Assembly: GCF_003399625.1 (NCBI RefSeq)
Contig: NZ_NBXA01000023.1
Coordinates: 175,183-239,182 of the forward strand
Length of the DNA stretch: 64,000 nucleotides
DNA from: Subtercola boreus
GTDB taxonomy: Bacteria; Actinomycetota; Actinomycetes; Actinomycetales; Microbacteriaceae
Direction of reading: 5' to 3'
Below the pieces are notes generated by a model. The model was not told the origin of the DNA. It made no database searches and saw only the letters and a list, made by a program, of their open reading frames with translations. Below are positions 54,032-62,097 of the stretch, one piece after another. Positions within the stretch are counted from its first letter, which is position 1, and each line of letters opens with the position of its first letter. The translations under genes were made by a program, and so were the position numbers.

Positions 54032-55012
54032 ATGCCTGAAGCGCCACCGCCCCGAACGTCCGCGTCGCCTGAAACGGCTGCCACGCCTGCCACGCCTGCC
54101 CCCGAGCGGCCTCTGGTCGGCGTCATCGGAGGTTCCGGTCTCTACAGCCTGTTCGACGAATCGGCGGCCGGAACCGAGACCCTCGTGGTGCCGACGCCCT
54201 ACGGCGAGACGTCGAGCCCCATCACGGTCGGGCGGATCGGCGGCCGCACGGTCGCGTTCCTGACCCGGCACGGCGCCGACCATTCCGTCCCGCCGCACCA
54301 GATCAACTACCGGGCCAACATCTGGGCGCTGAAGTCCCTCGGGGTCCGGGCGATCGTCTCATCCGCTGCGGTCGGCGGCGTGAGCCCGGAGGTGCCGCCC
54401 GGAACCCTCGTGCTCACCGACCAGTTCATCGACCGCACCTGGGGCCGGCCAGACACGTTCTTCGACCGGGGCAGCGTGCAGCACCTCGCCGCGGCCGATC
54501 CGTTCTGCCCGGCCCTCCACAGCCTGGCCGCGAGCGCCCTCACCGGTGCGGGAGAGGTCTTCTCGTCCACAGGCACGGTCGTCGTCATCCAGGGCCCCCG
54601 GTTCTCGACCCGCGCTGAGTCGGTCTGGTTCCGGGCCGCGGGTGCCCACACCGTGAACATGACCCTGGTGCCTGAGGTGACGCTCGCCGCCGAACTGAAC
54701 ATCGGGACGGTCAACCTCTCGTTCGTGACCGACGCTGACGCGGGCCTGGCCCCGAGCGCAGCGCCAGGCACAGCGGCAGGCACAGCGGCAGGCGAGGCAA
54801 CCGACGCAGCCTCCGGCTCAGAGCCCGACTCGGTGAGCGCCGACCTCGTCTTCCGTCGGCTCCGGGATGCCCAGCCGCGCATCATACGGGCGATCGAGGC
54901 CATCGTCGCCGCCATCCCCGCGGGCTACGAGCCCCGCGAGCTGATCGCTGCCGATGAGGTCGCGCGGGTCATGGCCTACGCGGTTGCGGAGAACGGCGGC
55001 ACCCATGCCTGA
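54032..55012 (+). CDS. mtnP: S-methyl-5'-thioadenosine phosphorylase family protein
   Basis: 326 aa purine nucleoside phosphorylase of the MTAP type; cleaves methylthioadenosine to adenine and methylthioribose 1-phosphate. Visible are GVIGGSGLYSLFDE (phosphate loop), FLTRHGADHSVPPHQINYRAN, and VVIQGPRFSTRAES. The substrate region reads LSFVTDADAG. A low-complexity insert of about 30 residues (about 246-275, with GTAAGTAA) interrupts the C-terminal part, so it is longer than the usual 270-290 aa. TACCGT/TTACCG lies 5-6 nt before the ATG. Overlaps the epimerase start by 8 bp. Confidence 0.9.
   Translation: MPEAPPPRTSASPETAATPATPAPERPLVGVIGGSGLYSLFDESAAGTETLVVPTPYGETSSPITVGRIGGRTVAFLTRHGADHSVPPHQINYRANIWALKSLGVRAIVSSAAVGGVSPEVPPGTLVLTDQFIDRTWGRPDTFFDRGSVQHLAAADPFCPALHSLAASALTGAGEVFSSTGTVVVIQGPRFSTRAESVWFRAAGAHTVNMTLVPEVTLAAELNIGTVNLSFVTDADAGLAPSAAPGTAAGTAAGEATDAASGSEPDSVSADLVFRRLRDAQPRIIRAIEAIVAAIPAGYEPRELIAADEVARVMAYAVAENGGTHA
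54767..54790. repeat. Two in-frame 12-bp repeats inside mtnP
   Basis: GGCACAGCGGCA occurs twice in a row and encodes GTAAGTAA in the low-complexity insert of the phosphorylase. Confidence 0.8.
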
Positions 55013-56288
55013 CTTGGCTCTGCCTGACACTTCCGTGCCTGACCCGGCCGGGCTGCTGCTCGTCACCGGCGGTGCCGGCTTCATCGGATCGGCCATCGTG
55101 CGCGAGGCTCTCGGCCTCGGGTGGCGGGTGCGTGTGCTCGACTCGCTCCGCGCCGATGTGCACGCCGTGCGGCCCTCGGACGAGACGACACCGGTCATCG
55201 ATGGTGTCTCCCTCGATGATTCGAGGGTCGAGTTCCAGCTCGGCGATGTCACCGACCCGGAGGCCGTCGCTGCCGCGCTCGACGGCGTGAGCGTCGTCTG
55301 CCACCAGGCGGCGAAGGTCGGTCTCGGAGTCGACTTCCTCGATGCCCCCGACTATGTGGCGAGCAACGAACTCGGCACCGCGGTTCTGCTCGCCGGGATG
55401 ACACGGGCCGGCATCGGCCGGCTCGTGATGGCCTCGTCGATGGTGGTCTACGGCGAGGGCAGCTACCGCCGGGCATCCGGAGCCGACGGGCAGGCCGGCG
55501 GGCAGACCAGCGAAGAGGTCGACCCCGGCGCCGGCCCGGAGACCGACGTTCACGCCGGCGCCGCCATCCGCCCGCCAGCGCGGTTGCAGAGCGACCTGGA
55601 GGCCGGGCGCTTCGACCCCCTCGACCCGATGACCGGGCTGCCCCTCATTCCGGCGCTCATCTCGGAGGACGACCCCCTCGACCCCCGCAACGTCTACGCG
55701 TCGAGCAAACTCTCCCAGGAGTACCTCGCGGCCTCCTGGGCGCGTTCGACCGGCGGCCGGGCCATCGCCCTCCGGTACCACAACGTCTACGGCCCCGGAA
55801 TGCCGCAGAACACGCCCTACGCGGGGGTGGCATCCCTCTTCCGCTCGGCCATCGAACGCGGCGAAGCACCGCGCGTCTTCGAGGACGGCCGGCAACGGCG
55901 CGACTTCGTTCACGTGGCCGACGTGGCCCGCGCGAACCTCCGGGCGGTGGAAAGCACGGCGGTCGACAGCACGGCGGCGGACAGCACTGCGGTCGACAGC
56001 ACGGCGGTCGACAGCACGGCGGCGGGCGTCGGCTCGAGCTTCCGTGCCTTCAACGTGGGCAGCGGTACCGTGCACACCATCGGCGATCTCGCCGAGGCTC
56101 TCAGCCGCTGGTCTGGTGGGCTCGAGCCCGTCGTGACCGGGGAGTTCCGGCTCGGCGACGTGCGTCACATCACAGCCTCGAGCGAACGCCTCCGCGCAGA
56201 ACTCGGCTGGCAGCCGTCGGTGTCGTTCGACGAGGGAGTGCGCGAGTTCGCGTCCGCACCCCTCCGCGCGGCCGTGCAGTCGTCGTGA
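55005..56288 (+). CDS. NAD-dependent nucleotide-sugar epimerase/dehydratase (extended SDR)
   Basis: 427 aa, longer than the usual 310-330. Rossmann motif LLVTGGAGFIGSAIV, MASSMVVYGEGSY (Ser), and the catalytic YASSK in RNVYASSKLSQEYL. Substrate-binding ALRYHNVYGPGMPQNTPYAG suggests a UDP- or GDP-sugar 4-epimerase or 4,6-dehydratase. The extra length comes from an insert after the active-site Ser (about 155-205, Gly/Ala/Asp-rich) and from five 15-bp tandem repeats (STAVD/STAAD, about 316-340). Starts within the end of mtnP and is coupled (GTGA) to the GT2 gene. Confidence 0.9.
   Translation: MPDLALPDTSVPDPAGLLLVTGGAGFIGSAIVREALGLGWRVRVLDSLRADVHAVRPSDETTPVIDGVSLDDSRVEFQLGDVTDPEAVAAALDGVSVVCHQAAKVGLGVDFLDAPDYVASNELGTAVLLAGMTRAGIGRLVMASSMVVYGEGSYRRASGADGQAGGQTSEEVDPGAGPETDVHAGAAIRPPARLQSDLEAGRFDPLDPMTGLPLIPALISEDDPLDPRNVYASSKLSQEYLAASWARSTGGRAIALRYHNVYGPGMPQNTPYAGVASLFRSAIERGEAPRVFEDGRQRRDFVHVADVARANLRAVESTAVDSTAADSTAVDSTAVDSTAAGVGSSFRAFNVGSGTVHTIGDLAEALSRWSGGLEPVVTGEFRLGDVRHITASSERLRAELGWQPSVSFDEGVREFASAPLRAAVQSS
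55950..56024. repeat. Five in-frame 15-bp tandem repeats inside the epimerase gene
   Basis: Units starting at 55950, 55965, 55980, 55995 and 56010 share GACAGCACGGCGGTC with single changes and encode STAVD/STAAD five times. They form a surface loop between the sugar-binding region and the C-terminus. Confidence 0.92.
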
Positions 56289-57172
56289 GCGGCTCCGGAA
56301 CCGGCAACCCCAGCGACCCCGGCAGCCCCAGCGACCCCGCCGCCTTCCTGGAGGATGCCGCACCCCCAGAGGATGCCGCACCCCTTGAGGATGCCGCACC
56401 CCTGGGGGATGCCGCACCCCCGCGAGACGCCCCACCGCTCGTCGACGTCGTCCTCCCCTGCCTCAACGAGGCCGAAGCACTGCCCTGGGTGATCGGCCGA
56501 CTGCCGGTCGGCTACCGCGCGATCGTCGTCGACAACGGGTCGACGGATGATTCGGCCGCAGTGGCCCGCGCGCACGGCGCCACCGTCGTGACCGAGTCGA
56601 GGCGCGGCTTCGGTGCGGCCGCGCACGCGGGCCTCCTTGCGGCGACGGCGGAGACGGTCGCGTTCTGCGACGCGGACGCCTCGATGGATCCGTCGGAACT
56701 CCCCCGCATGGTCGCCCTCCTCGCGCCTGCTGCCCGCGATCCCGCAGCCACTCCCGCTGGCGCACGCCTGGTGCTCGGCCGCCGCCGCCCGACCGTCCGC
56801 GGATCCTGGCCCCTGCACGCCCGGCTCGCGAACCGGGCCCTCTCCCTCCTCATCCGACTCCGTTCCGGCGTGGTGCTGCACGACCTCGGGCCGATGCGCG
56901 TCGCCCGCCGGGCCGACCTCCTCGCCCTCGGCCTGCTCGACCGCCGGAGCGGCTATCCGCTCGAAATGGTGCTCCGCACGAACGAAAGAGGGTGGAGCAT
57001 CGTCGAGACCGACACCGCGTACTCCCCGCGCGTCGGTCGCTCCAAGGTCACCGGCACCGTGCGGGGAACCATCGGAGCGATCCGCGACATGTCCCGACTG
57101 CTCTCTGCTGTCAAGAACGGAGCTGTCAAGAACGGCGCTGCGAAGAACGGCGCTGCGAAGAACGGCGACTGA
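56285..57172 (+). CDS. Glycosyltransferase family 2
   Basis: 295 aa. After a low-complexity N-terminus the GT-A fold begins with LVDVVLPCLNEAEALPWVI, then YRAIVVDNGSTDDSAAVAR, and DADASMDPSELPRM as the metal-binding DxD. It resembles polyprenyl-phosphate glycosyltransferases (dolichyl-phosphate-glucose synthase type) but lacks membrane helices. The N-terminus holds four 18-bp repeats (EDAAPP/EDAAPL) and the C-terminus four KNGA repeats, so both ends are expanded. GTG overlaps the epimerase stop. Confidence 0.9.
   Translation: MSGSGTGNPSDPGSPSDPAAFLEDAAPPEDAAPLEDAAPLGDAAPPRDAPPLVDVVLPCLNEAEALPWVIGRLPVGYRAIVVDNGSTDDSAAVARAHGATVVTESRRGFGAAAHAGLLAATAETVAFCDADASMDPSELPRMVALLAPAARDPAATPAGARLVLGRRRPTVRGSWPLHARLANRALSLLIRLRSGVVLHDLGPMRVARRADLLALGLLDRRSGYPLEMVLRTNERGWSIVETDTAYSPRVGRSKVTGTVRGTIGAIRDMSRLLSAVKNGAVKNGAAKNGAAKNGD
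56351..56422. repeat. Four in-frame 18-bp tandem repeats at the GT2 5' end
   Basis: Units at 56351, 56369, 56387 and 56405 encode EDAAPP, EDAAPL, EDAAPL, GDAAPP. They lie just before the first beta-strand of the glycosyltransferase. Confidence 0.9.
57112..57168. repeat. In-frame 12-15-bp repeats at the GT2 3' end
   Basis: AAGAACGG followed by AGCTGTC or CGCTGCG is repeated about four times and encodes VKNGAVKNGAAKNGAAKNG at the C-terminus of the glycosyltransferase. Confidence 0.8.
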
Positions 57173-57259
57173 CCACCTCGGCTGAACCTTCCCACACGCA
57201 CGGCGTGCTGAACCTGACCGCCGGCTGTACGAACCATCCATCCGGGCCACTGCTCCGAA

Positions 57260-57360
57260 CCACTCCCGCACAAAAACAGCACGCAACACGAACACAGCAG
57301 CAAAGCCAACACAGCAACCACACCAGCACAACAAGCAACACAGCAGCAACACCGTGCAGC
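57260..57360 (+). other. A/C-rich leader tract before the DUF2064 gene
   Basis: About 100 nt of almost only A and C with scattered G (CAACACAGCA-like words), inside the 225-bp gap between GT2 and the DUF2064 gene. It is far less GC-rich than its surroundings and lacks T. If transcribed, it would be an unstructured, C/A-rich 5' leader, the kind of sequence used by Rho. A strong AAGAGGGAG ribosome-binding site follows just before the GTG. Confidence 0.5.
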
Positions 57361-57397
57361 ATATGTCGCAGTCACACGCAGCCAAGAGGGAGTTCCG

Positions 57398-58114
57398 GTG
57401 CTCACAGTCATCGTCATCGCAAAAGAGTGTGTTCCCGGGCGGGTGAAGACCCGGCTGACCCCCGACCTCACCTTCGGTCAGGCAGCGGCCGTGGCATCCG
57501 CGAGTCTCGCCGACACCCTCGACGTCGTACGGGGGCTTCCCGCCGAACGCCGTATCCTCGCGTTCGATGGCGACCCGGCGAATGCCCCCGTCGAAGCTGC
57601 GGGTTTCGAGCTGATTCCACAGGCCGAGGGCGGTCTGGATGCCCGGCTGGCCGACATCTTCTCGAAGTGTGAGGGGCCCACCCTGCTGGTCGGCATGGAC
57701 ACGCCCCAGCTCCTCCGCAGCCACCTCGAGCCCGTGCTCAGCTGGCCGCAGGGAGTGGACTCGGAGCTCCCCGATGCCTGGCTCGGGCTCTCCACCGACG
57801 GCGGGTTCTGGGCGCTGGCCATGGCCAACCCCGATGGCAGCGTCATCGAAGGCGTCCCCATGTCCCAGGACGACACCGGCAGCATCCAGCTCGATCGACT
57901 CCACCAGGCCGGCCTCACCGTGGGTCTGCTCGCGAGCCTGACCGACGTCGACACGGCGCAGGATGCCGCGCTCGTGGCCTCCCTCGCACCGGATGGCCGC
58001 TTCGCCGCGGCCTGGCGGGCAGCCGCGTCGGAGAACACAGCACCTACCCACACAGCACCTACCCACACAGCACCCACCCACACGGCACGCGACCTCGCGG
58101 GAGCACGCGCATGA
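57398..58114 (+). CDS. DUF2064 glycosyltransferase-like protein
   Basis: 238 aa. Matches the DUF2064 family (nucleotidyltransferase/GT-A-like): TVIVIAKECVPGRVKTRL at the N-terminus (the basic KTRL motif), GPTLLVGMDTPQL, and LGLSTDGGFWALAM. Related folds include CofC/MobA-like nucleotidyltransferases and GT2-like enzymes; the reaction is unknown. The C-terminus carries three 15-bp repeats encoding TAPTH. Strong AAGAGGGAG ribosome-binding site, GTG start. Overlaps the methyltransferase start (ATGA). Confidence 0.86.
   Translation: MLTVIVIAKECVPGRVKTRLTPDLTFGQAAAVASASLADTLDVVRGLPAERRILAFDGDPANAPVEAAGFELIPQAEGGLDARLADIFSKCEGPTLLVGMDTPQLLRSHLEPVLSWPQGVDSELPDAWLGLSTDGGFWALAMANPDGSVIEGVPMSQDDTGSIQLDRLHQAGLTVGLLASLTDVDTAQDAALVASLAPDGRFAAAWRAAASENTAPTHTAPTHTAPTHTARDLAGARA
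58037..58081. repeat. Three in-frame 15-bp repeats at the DUF2064 3' end
   Basis: ACAGCACCTACCCAC at 58037 and 58052, then ACAGCACCCACCCAC at 58067, encode TAPTH three times near the C-terminus. Confidence 0.9.
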
Positions 58115-58770
58115 CGCCCACCTTCGGTGCCGGCGGCGGCGAACCGTACGCCCGCGCCCTGCAGAACGACGGCCAGTTGTTACTCGTACCCGTCGGTGCG
58201 CCCGACTCACGGTCGCTGGTCATGGATGTCGCCCGCTGGAGTTCCGCAGCCGACGCCACAGACATGAGCCTCATCGAGGAGGGGACCGGACCCCTGCTCG
58301 ACATCGGCTGCGGACCGGGCCGGATGGTCAGGGCAGCCCTCACCGCGGGATACAGCGCCCTCGGTATCGACGTCTCTCGAGCGGCTGTCGGCGTCGCCCT
58401 CGCCGCGGGCGTGCCGGTGCTCGAGGCGTCGGTCTTCGACCGGCTCCCGCTGGAGGGCGAATGGATGACCCTGCTGCTGGTCGACGGCAACATCGGTATC
58501 GGCGGCGATCCGACGGCCCTGCTCGAACGGTGCGCCGAACTCCTGTCGCCCACCGGATGCGTGCTCGTCGAAGTGCAGCGCGACGCGATGCTCGACCGCA
58601 CCTACGACTGCACCGTCGTGGGTGACGACGGGTGCGCGAGCGCTTCGTTCCCGTGGGCCGAGATCGGCAGTTCCGCCCTCGCGGCCCGTGCCGCAGAGGT
58701 CGGTCTCACCCTGGTGCAGACCTGGACCCGTGACGGGCGGTCGTTCTGTCGCCTCGAGCGCCAGAACTGA
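58111..58770 (+). CDS. Class I SAM-dependent methyltransferase
   Basis: 219 aa. SAM motif I LLDIGCGPGRMVRAAL, motif II GIDVSRAAVGVALAAG, motif IV-like LLLVDGNIGIGGDP. The acceptor is unknown; coupling to the DUF2064 gene and its place in a glycosyltransferase cluster suggest a sugar or lipid-linked acceptor, which is inference. ATG overlaps the DUF2064 stop. Confidence 0.9.
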   Translation: MTPTFGAGGGEPYARALQNDGQLLLVPVGAPDSRSLVMDVARWSSAADATDMSLIEEGTGPLLDIGCGPGRMVRAALTAGYSALGIDVSRAAVGVALAAGVPVLEASVFDRLPLEGEWMTLLLVDGNIGIGGDPTALLERCAELLSPTGCVLVEVQRDAMLDRTYDCTVVGDDGCASASFPWAEIGSSALAARAAEVGLTLVQTWTRDGRSFCRLERQN

Positions 58771-58966
58771 CTGCGGGCATTGTTGGTGCGGTCAGCGCTT
58801 CCCGCAGCAATACTGGGCATTCGCGAGGAATCTCCGGTAAAAACACCGCAGTGACCAGCGACGCGGGTTCGGATACGGCAACATAGGGTGACGATCGCTG
58901 ATTGAAGGGCACCCGGCCGCTAATGAGACTGACACTTTCTTCGACAGCGCTGTTCGGAGCAGCACT

Positions 58967-60220
58967 GTGAGCCCCCGAGACATGCAGGTGCGCCACGGCC
59001 GTCAGCAGGCGAGGCGTCCGGCAGGCGTGCTGTTCCGCATCGTGCTGGCCGTCGTCGCGGTGCTGGCCGTCAGTTCCACCTCGGTGGCCGCCATCGCTGT
59101 GGCTCAGACTGTCGGACGCGCGCAGCCGGGCATCCAACTCCAGACTGCGACGGGCGCGAACGCACCCGAGGTCGCCGTCGGGGCCGCGGAGGGCAGTGTC
59201 AACCTGCTGCTCGTCGGCACCGACACCCGCACCGACCAGGGCGCCGGCTTCGAGGACTCTGCCAACCAGGACGCCAGCTCCGGTGCCGGCAACAACGACG
59301 TCACGATACTCCTGCACATCTCGGCCGACCACAAGAGCGCCGCCGTCATCAGCTTTCCCCGCGACCTCGTGGGCCCGGTTCCCGCCTGCCCCGACCCCGA
59401 CGGATCGGGCACCATCGACGCCACCGACGCCGCGATCTTCAACTCCACCCTGTCGCGCGGTGGAATCTCCTGCACTGTGCTCACCGTCGAGGCCCTGACC
59501 GGACTGACGATCCCCTACGCCGCCGAGATCAGCTTCTCCGGCGTCTCGGCGATGTCCACCGCCGTCGGCGGAGTCACCGTCTGCCTCGCCTCCCCTGTCG
59601 TCGACTCCTTCACCGGCCTCGACCTCCAGGCCGGCAACCAGAACCTGATCGGCGATGAGGCCCTCGCCTTCGTGCGTACCCGCCACGGTGTCGCCGACGG
59701 CAGCGACCTCGGCCGCATCAGCAACCAGCAGGTCTTCCTCTCCGCGCTCATGCGCAAGGTCACCAGTGCCGGCGTGCTCGCCAACCCGGTGACGCTCTAC
59801 CAGCTTGCGAACGCGGCGCTCGCGAACATGAACCTCTCGACGAGCCTCAAAAACGTCAACTCGATTGTCTCGATCGCTCTCGCCCTGAAGGACGTCGACC
59901 TCAAGCAGCTCGTCTTCGTGCAGTATCCGGTCGTCGCCGACCCCGACGACCCGAACCGTGTGGTCGCCGACGAGACGGCCGCAGGGGTGCTGAATGCCGC
60001 GCTGGTGAACAACCAGCCGATCTCCCTCACCGGAGGAACGGGCGAGGCCGCGACCAGCGACCCCAACGCCACTCCGAGCGACACGGCAGCACCGAGCGAT
60101 ACACCGGTGCCCACCGACGGTGCGACGGCCGCCCCCGCGCCGACCTCCACCGATGTGGCCCTGCCCTCGAACGTGACCGGCCAGACAGCAGCCGACGAGA
60201 CCTGCACCGTCGGCAACTAG
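58967..60220 (+). CDS. LytR-CpsA-Psr (LCP) family cell-wall glycopolymer ligase
   Basis: 417 aa. A cytoplasmic basic N-terminus, one membrane helix (about 23-48), then the extracytoplasmic LCP domain: VNLLLVGTDTRTDQG, ISFPRDLVG (catalytic Arg/Asp region), and GDEALAFVRTRHGVADGSDLGR. LCP enzymes transfer lipid-linked glycopolymers onto peptidoglycan or proteins. A Ser/Thr/Pro/Asp-rich C-tail follows (about 355-410). GTG start with GGAGC upstream. The 196-bp gap before it should hold its promoter. Its presence next to GT2/epimerase genes fits glycan export. Confidence 0.93.
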   Translation: MSPRDMQVRHGRQQARRPAGVLFRIVLAVVAVLAVSSTSVAAIAVAQTVGRAQPGIQLQTATGANAPEVAVGAAEGSVNLLLVGTDTRTDQGAGFEDSANQDASSGAGNNDVTILLHISADHKSAAVISFPRDLVGPVPACPDPDGSGTIDATDAAIFNSTLSRGGISCTVLTVEALTGLTIPYAAEISFSGVSAMSTAVGGVTVCLASPVVDSFTGLDLQAGNQNLIGDEALAFVRTRHGVADGSDLGRISNQQVFLSALMRKVTSAGVLANPVTLYQLANAALANMNLSTSLKNVNSIVSIALALKDVDLKQLVFVQYPVVADPDDPNRVVADETAAGVLNAALVNNQPISLTGGTGEAATSDPNATPSDTAAPSDTPVPTDGATAAPAPTSTDVALPSNVTGQTAADETCTVGN

Positions 60221-60232
60221 CTGAAGCGCCGA

Positions 60233-60277
60233 GCGCCGCTCTGTAGGGCGCAGCTCTGCCGGGCGCCGCTCTGCCGG
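60233..60277. repeat. Three 15-bp tandem repeats between convergent genes
   Basis: GCGCCGCTCTGTAGG, GCGCAGCTCTGCCGG and GCGCCGCTCTGCCGG follow the LCP stop. This 15-bp array is outside any coding sequence. Confidence 0.85.
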
Positions 60278-60284
60278 CAGTGAC

Positions 60285-60764
60285 CTATCGGACGACGTTC
60301 CGGCGCCCGGCGACCCGCAGGTACACCACGCACACCCCCGCCGTCAGCACGGCGAGGCCGAGCCACATGAAGCCCAGCCGGGCTGCATAGTCGAACGGCA
60401 GCACCGTGTCGTTCGCGATCGGCAACGTCTTCGCGTAGATCTCGGGCACCACGAGCAGCATCAGCAGGCATCCGGTGACGATTCCGCCCTGGATGATCAT
60501 CAGTACCACCTTCGACACCCGTCGACCGGCGTGCCGGGCCACCACGCCGATGAGGAACACGATCGGCGACAGGATCGCATCGTGCAGGATGATCGCCCCG
60601 AGCATCCACGCGGCCACGCGGAGGATCGCCGGCAGGTCCTGCTTCGAGACCAGGACGACCGCGCCGAGCACCAGGCCGAGCACGCCCACACCGATCAGGA
60701 TCGTGCGGGTCAGCCGCATCGTGCGGGCACTCATTCCGGGCCCACTCAGCTCACGTCCGCTCAC
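60285..60764 (-). CDS. Four-helix membrane protein coupled to a molybdopterin oxidoreductase
   Basis: 159 aa with about four membrane helices (LGVVGLVLGAVVLVS-like segments, and one with HDAILSPIVFLIGVVARH). I do not recognise a named family. It starts at GTG overlapping the oxidoreductase stop (GTGA). The two His on or near helix 2 could bind heme, but this is speculative. Likely a partner of the upstream membrane oxidoreductase. Confidence 0.78.
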   Translation of the reverse strand: MSGRELSGPGMSARTMRLTRTILIGVGVLGLVLGAVVLVSKQDLPAILRVAAWMLGAIILHDAILSPIVFLIGVVARHAGRRVSKVVLMIIQGGIVTGCLLMLLVVPEIYAKTLPIANDTVLPFDYAARLGFMWLGLAVLTAGVCVVYLRVAGRRNVVR

Positions 60765-62053
60765 GACAGCACCTCCAGCTTGCTCAGCCATTTCGTCTGC
60801 AGCACCCCGGGGCGCCCGGGCGCGATCATCCGCGCCGGATAGCCGTGGTCGATGTCGAGCGTCTCGCCATTGAGCGTGAGCGCTACGAGGGTGTTGTCGT
60901 CGCCCACGTACTCCGAGCCCATCTGGGTGACCCGGTAGCCACCCTCCTTCTCGAGGCTCGTGATGCGGAGGGCCGCGCCCTGGCCCGCGTCGACCCGCCT
61001 GACGAGTTCATTCAGCCGCACGCCCGTCCAGGTGGCCATCTGGCTCCATCCCTCGACACAGGCGATCGGCAGGTCGACGGTGGTCTGCGGCATGGCGAGC
61101 AGCTCGGCACGGCTGAACGACAGAGTGCGCGACCCGTTGCCGAGGGTGAGCGCCCAGTCCGGCGCCATCGCCGTCTCGGTGACCTGCGCGGCGACGGCAG
61201 TCCGGTTGACGGGAACCGCCTGCGGCCCGATCCCCTTCACACGGGGCGCGAACAGGTTGAACGGTCGCAGCAGCGCGAAGGACTGCCCGGCCGTGAGCAC
61301 GACGACCGCGGCAACACCGACACCGACGGTGACCAGGAAGCCCCGCCGACTCGTGGATGTAGCGGTGCCAGGCTGCTCGGCGGGCGCGGCGTCGATCCAG
61401 CGGAACAGCCGCCCCGTCAGACCGGAGACCTGCCGCGCGCCCGGCACCTTCTGAAGCGGCGCCGGCAGCACATCCACGAGCGGAGCGTTGATCTCCGCGC
61501 GCTCCTCGTCGTCGAAGGCGAGCGCGGGGCCGTAGCCGTCGCGCTTCCGCCAGTACTTCGCGATGATCGGCAGTTTGACGCCGATGTGGATGGCGAGCGA
61601 TCCGATGATCACGAACGACAGCGCGAAGTGCACCTCGCGGAAGCCGAATGGCCACGGGTAGAACTGATAGGTGTTCAGCAGTCCGATGGTGATCTCGACC
61701 AGCGACGCCCCCACGAAGACGGCGATGGATGCACGGGCGAGCAGACTGCCGATGCCGGTGATCGGCGGGGTTTCGAACAGATTCGGGAACACGGTGTAGA
61801 GCTTTGCCAGAATCAGCGGGAAGCAGGCGATCCCGGCGGTGATGTGGATGCCCTGCGTGAACTGGTAGAGATTGCCCGGGAAGGTCGGGAAGTGCATCCA
61901 GGGCAGCGGTTCCTGCAGGAAGTGGCTGTAGAGCCCCGTGCCGAAGCAGACCAGGAAGGCCAGGCCGAGCAGGCGGCCGATGACAACCGCGAGCCGCGGA
62001 TTGCGGGTGGGCGCGGCGACGGCGTGCTGGAGGGTGAGAAGCAGTCGGCGCAT
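60761..62053 (-). CDS. Membrane-bound molybdopterin-dependent oxidoreductase (sulfite-oxidase-like) with N-terminal cytochrome b-like domain
   Basis: 430 aa. The N-terminal half has about four to five membrane helices with several His (GIHITAGIACFP, VHFALSFVIIGSLAIHIG), resembling a cytochrome b561 type heme module. Then RRGFLVTVGVGVAAVVVL (another helix), and the C-terminal sulfite oxidase-like domain (about 275-430) with the Moco-ligand Cys in VDLPIACVEGWSQMATWTG and a closing YPARMIAPGRPGVLQTKWL. It is a fusion of roles that MsrQ/MsrP (YedZ/YedY) have as separate proteins, so it may transfer membrane electrons to an external substrate. Divergent from the GT-C gene. Confidence 0.9.
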   Translation of the reverse strand: MRRLLLTLQHAVAAPTRNPRLAVVIGRLLGLAFLVCFGTGLYSHFLQEPLPWMHFPTFPGNLYQFTQGIHITAGIACFPLILAKLYTVFPNLFETPPITGIGSLLARASIAVFVGASLVEITIGLLNTYQFYPWPFGFREVHFALSFVIIGSLAIHIGVKLPIIAKYWRKRDGYGPALAFDDEERAEINAPLVDVLPAPLQKVPGARQVSGLTGRLFRWIDAAPAEQPGTATSTSRRGFLVTVGVGVAAVVVLTAGQSFALLRPFNLFAPRVKGIGPQAVPVNRTAVAAQVTETAMAPDWALTLGNGSRTLSFSRAELLAMPQTTVDLPIACVEGWSQMATWTGVRLNELVRRVDAGQGAALRITSLEKEGGYRVTQMGSEYVGDDNTLVALTLNGETLDIDHGYPARMIAPGRPGVLQTKWLSKLEVLS

Positions 62054-62097
62054 GGTCTCTCTTCGGAGCGGGACACCGAAGTGGTGGCTCTGGCCCC

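Noticed and set aside
60285..60764. Longer start at 60791 for the membrane protein
   Set aside because: It would overlap the oxidoreductase by 31 bp; the GTGA overlap at 60764 matches the coupling style of this genome and keeps all membrane helices.
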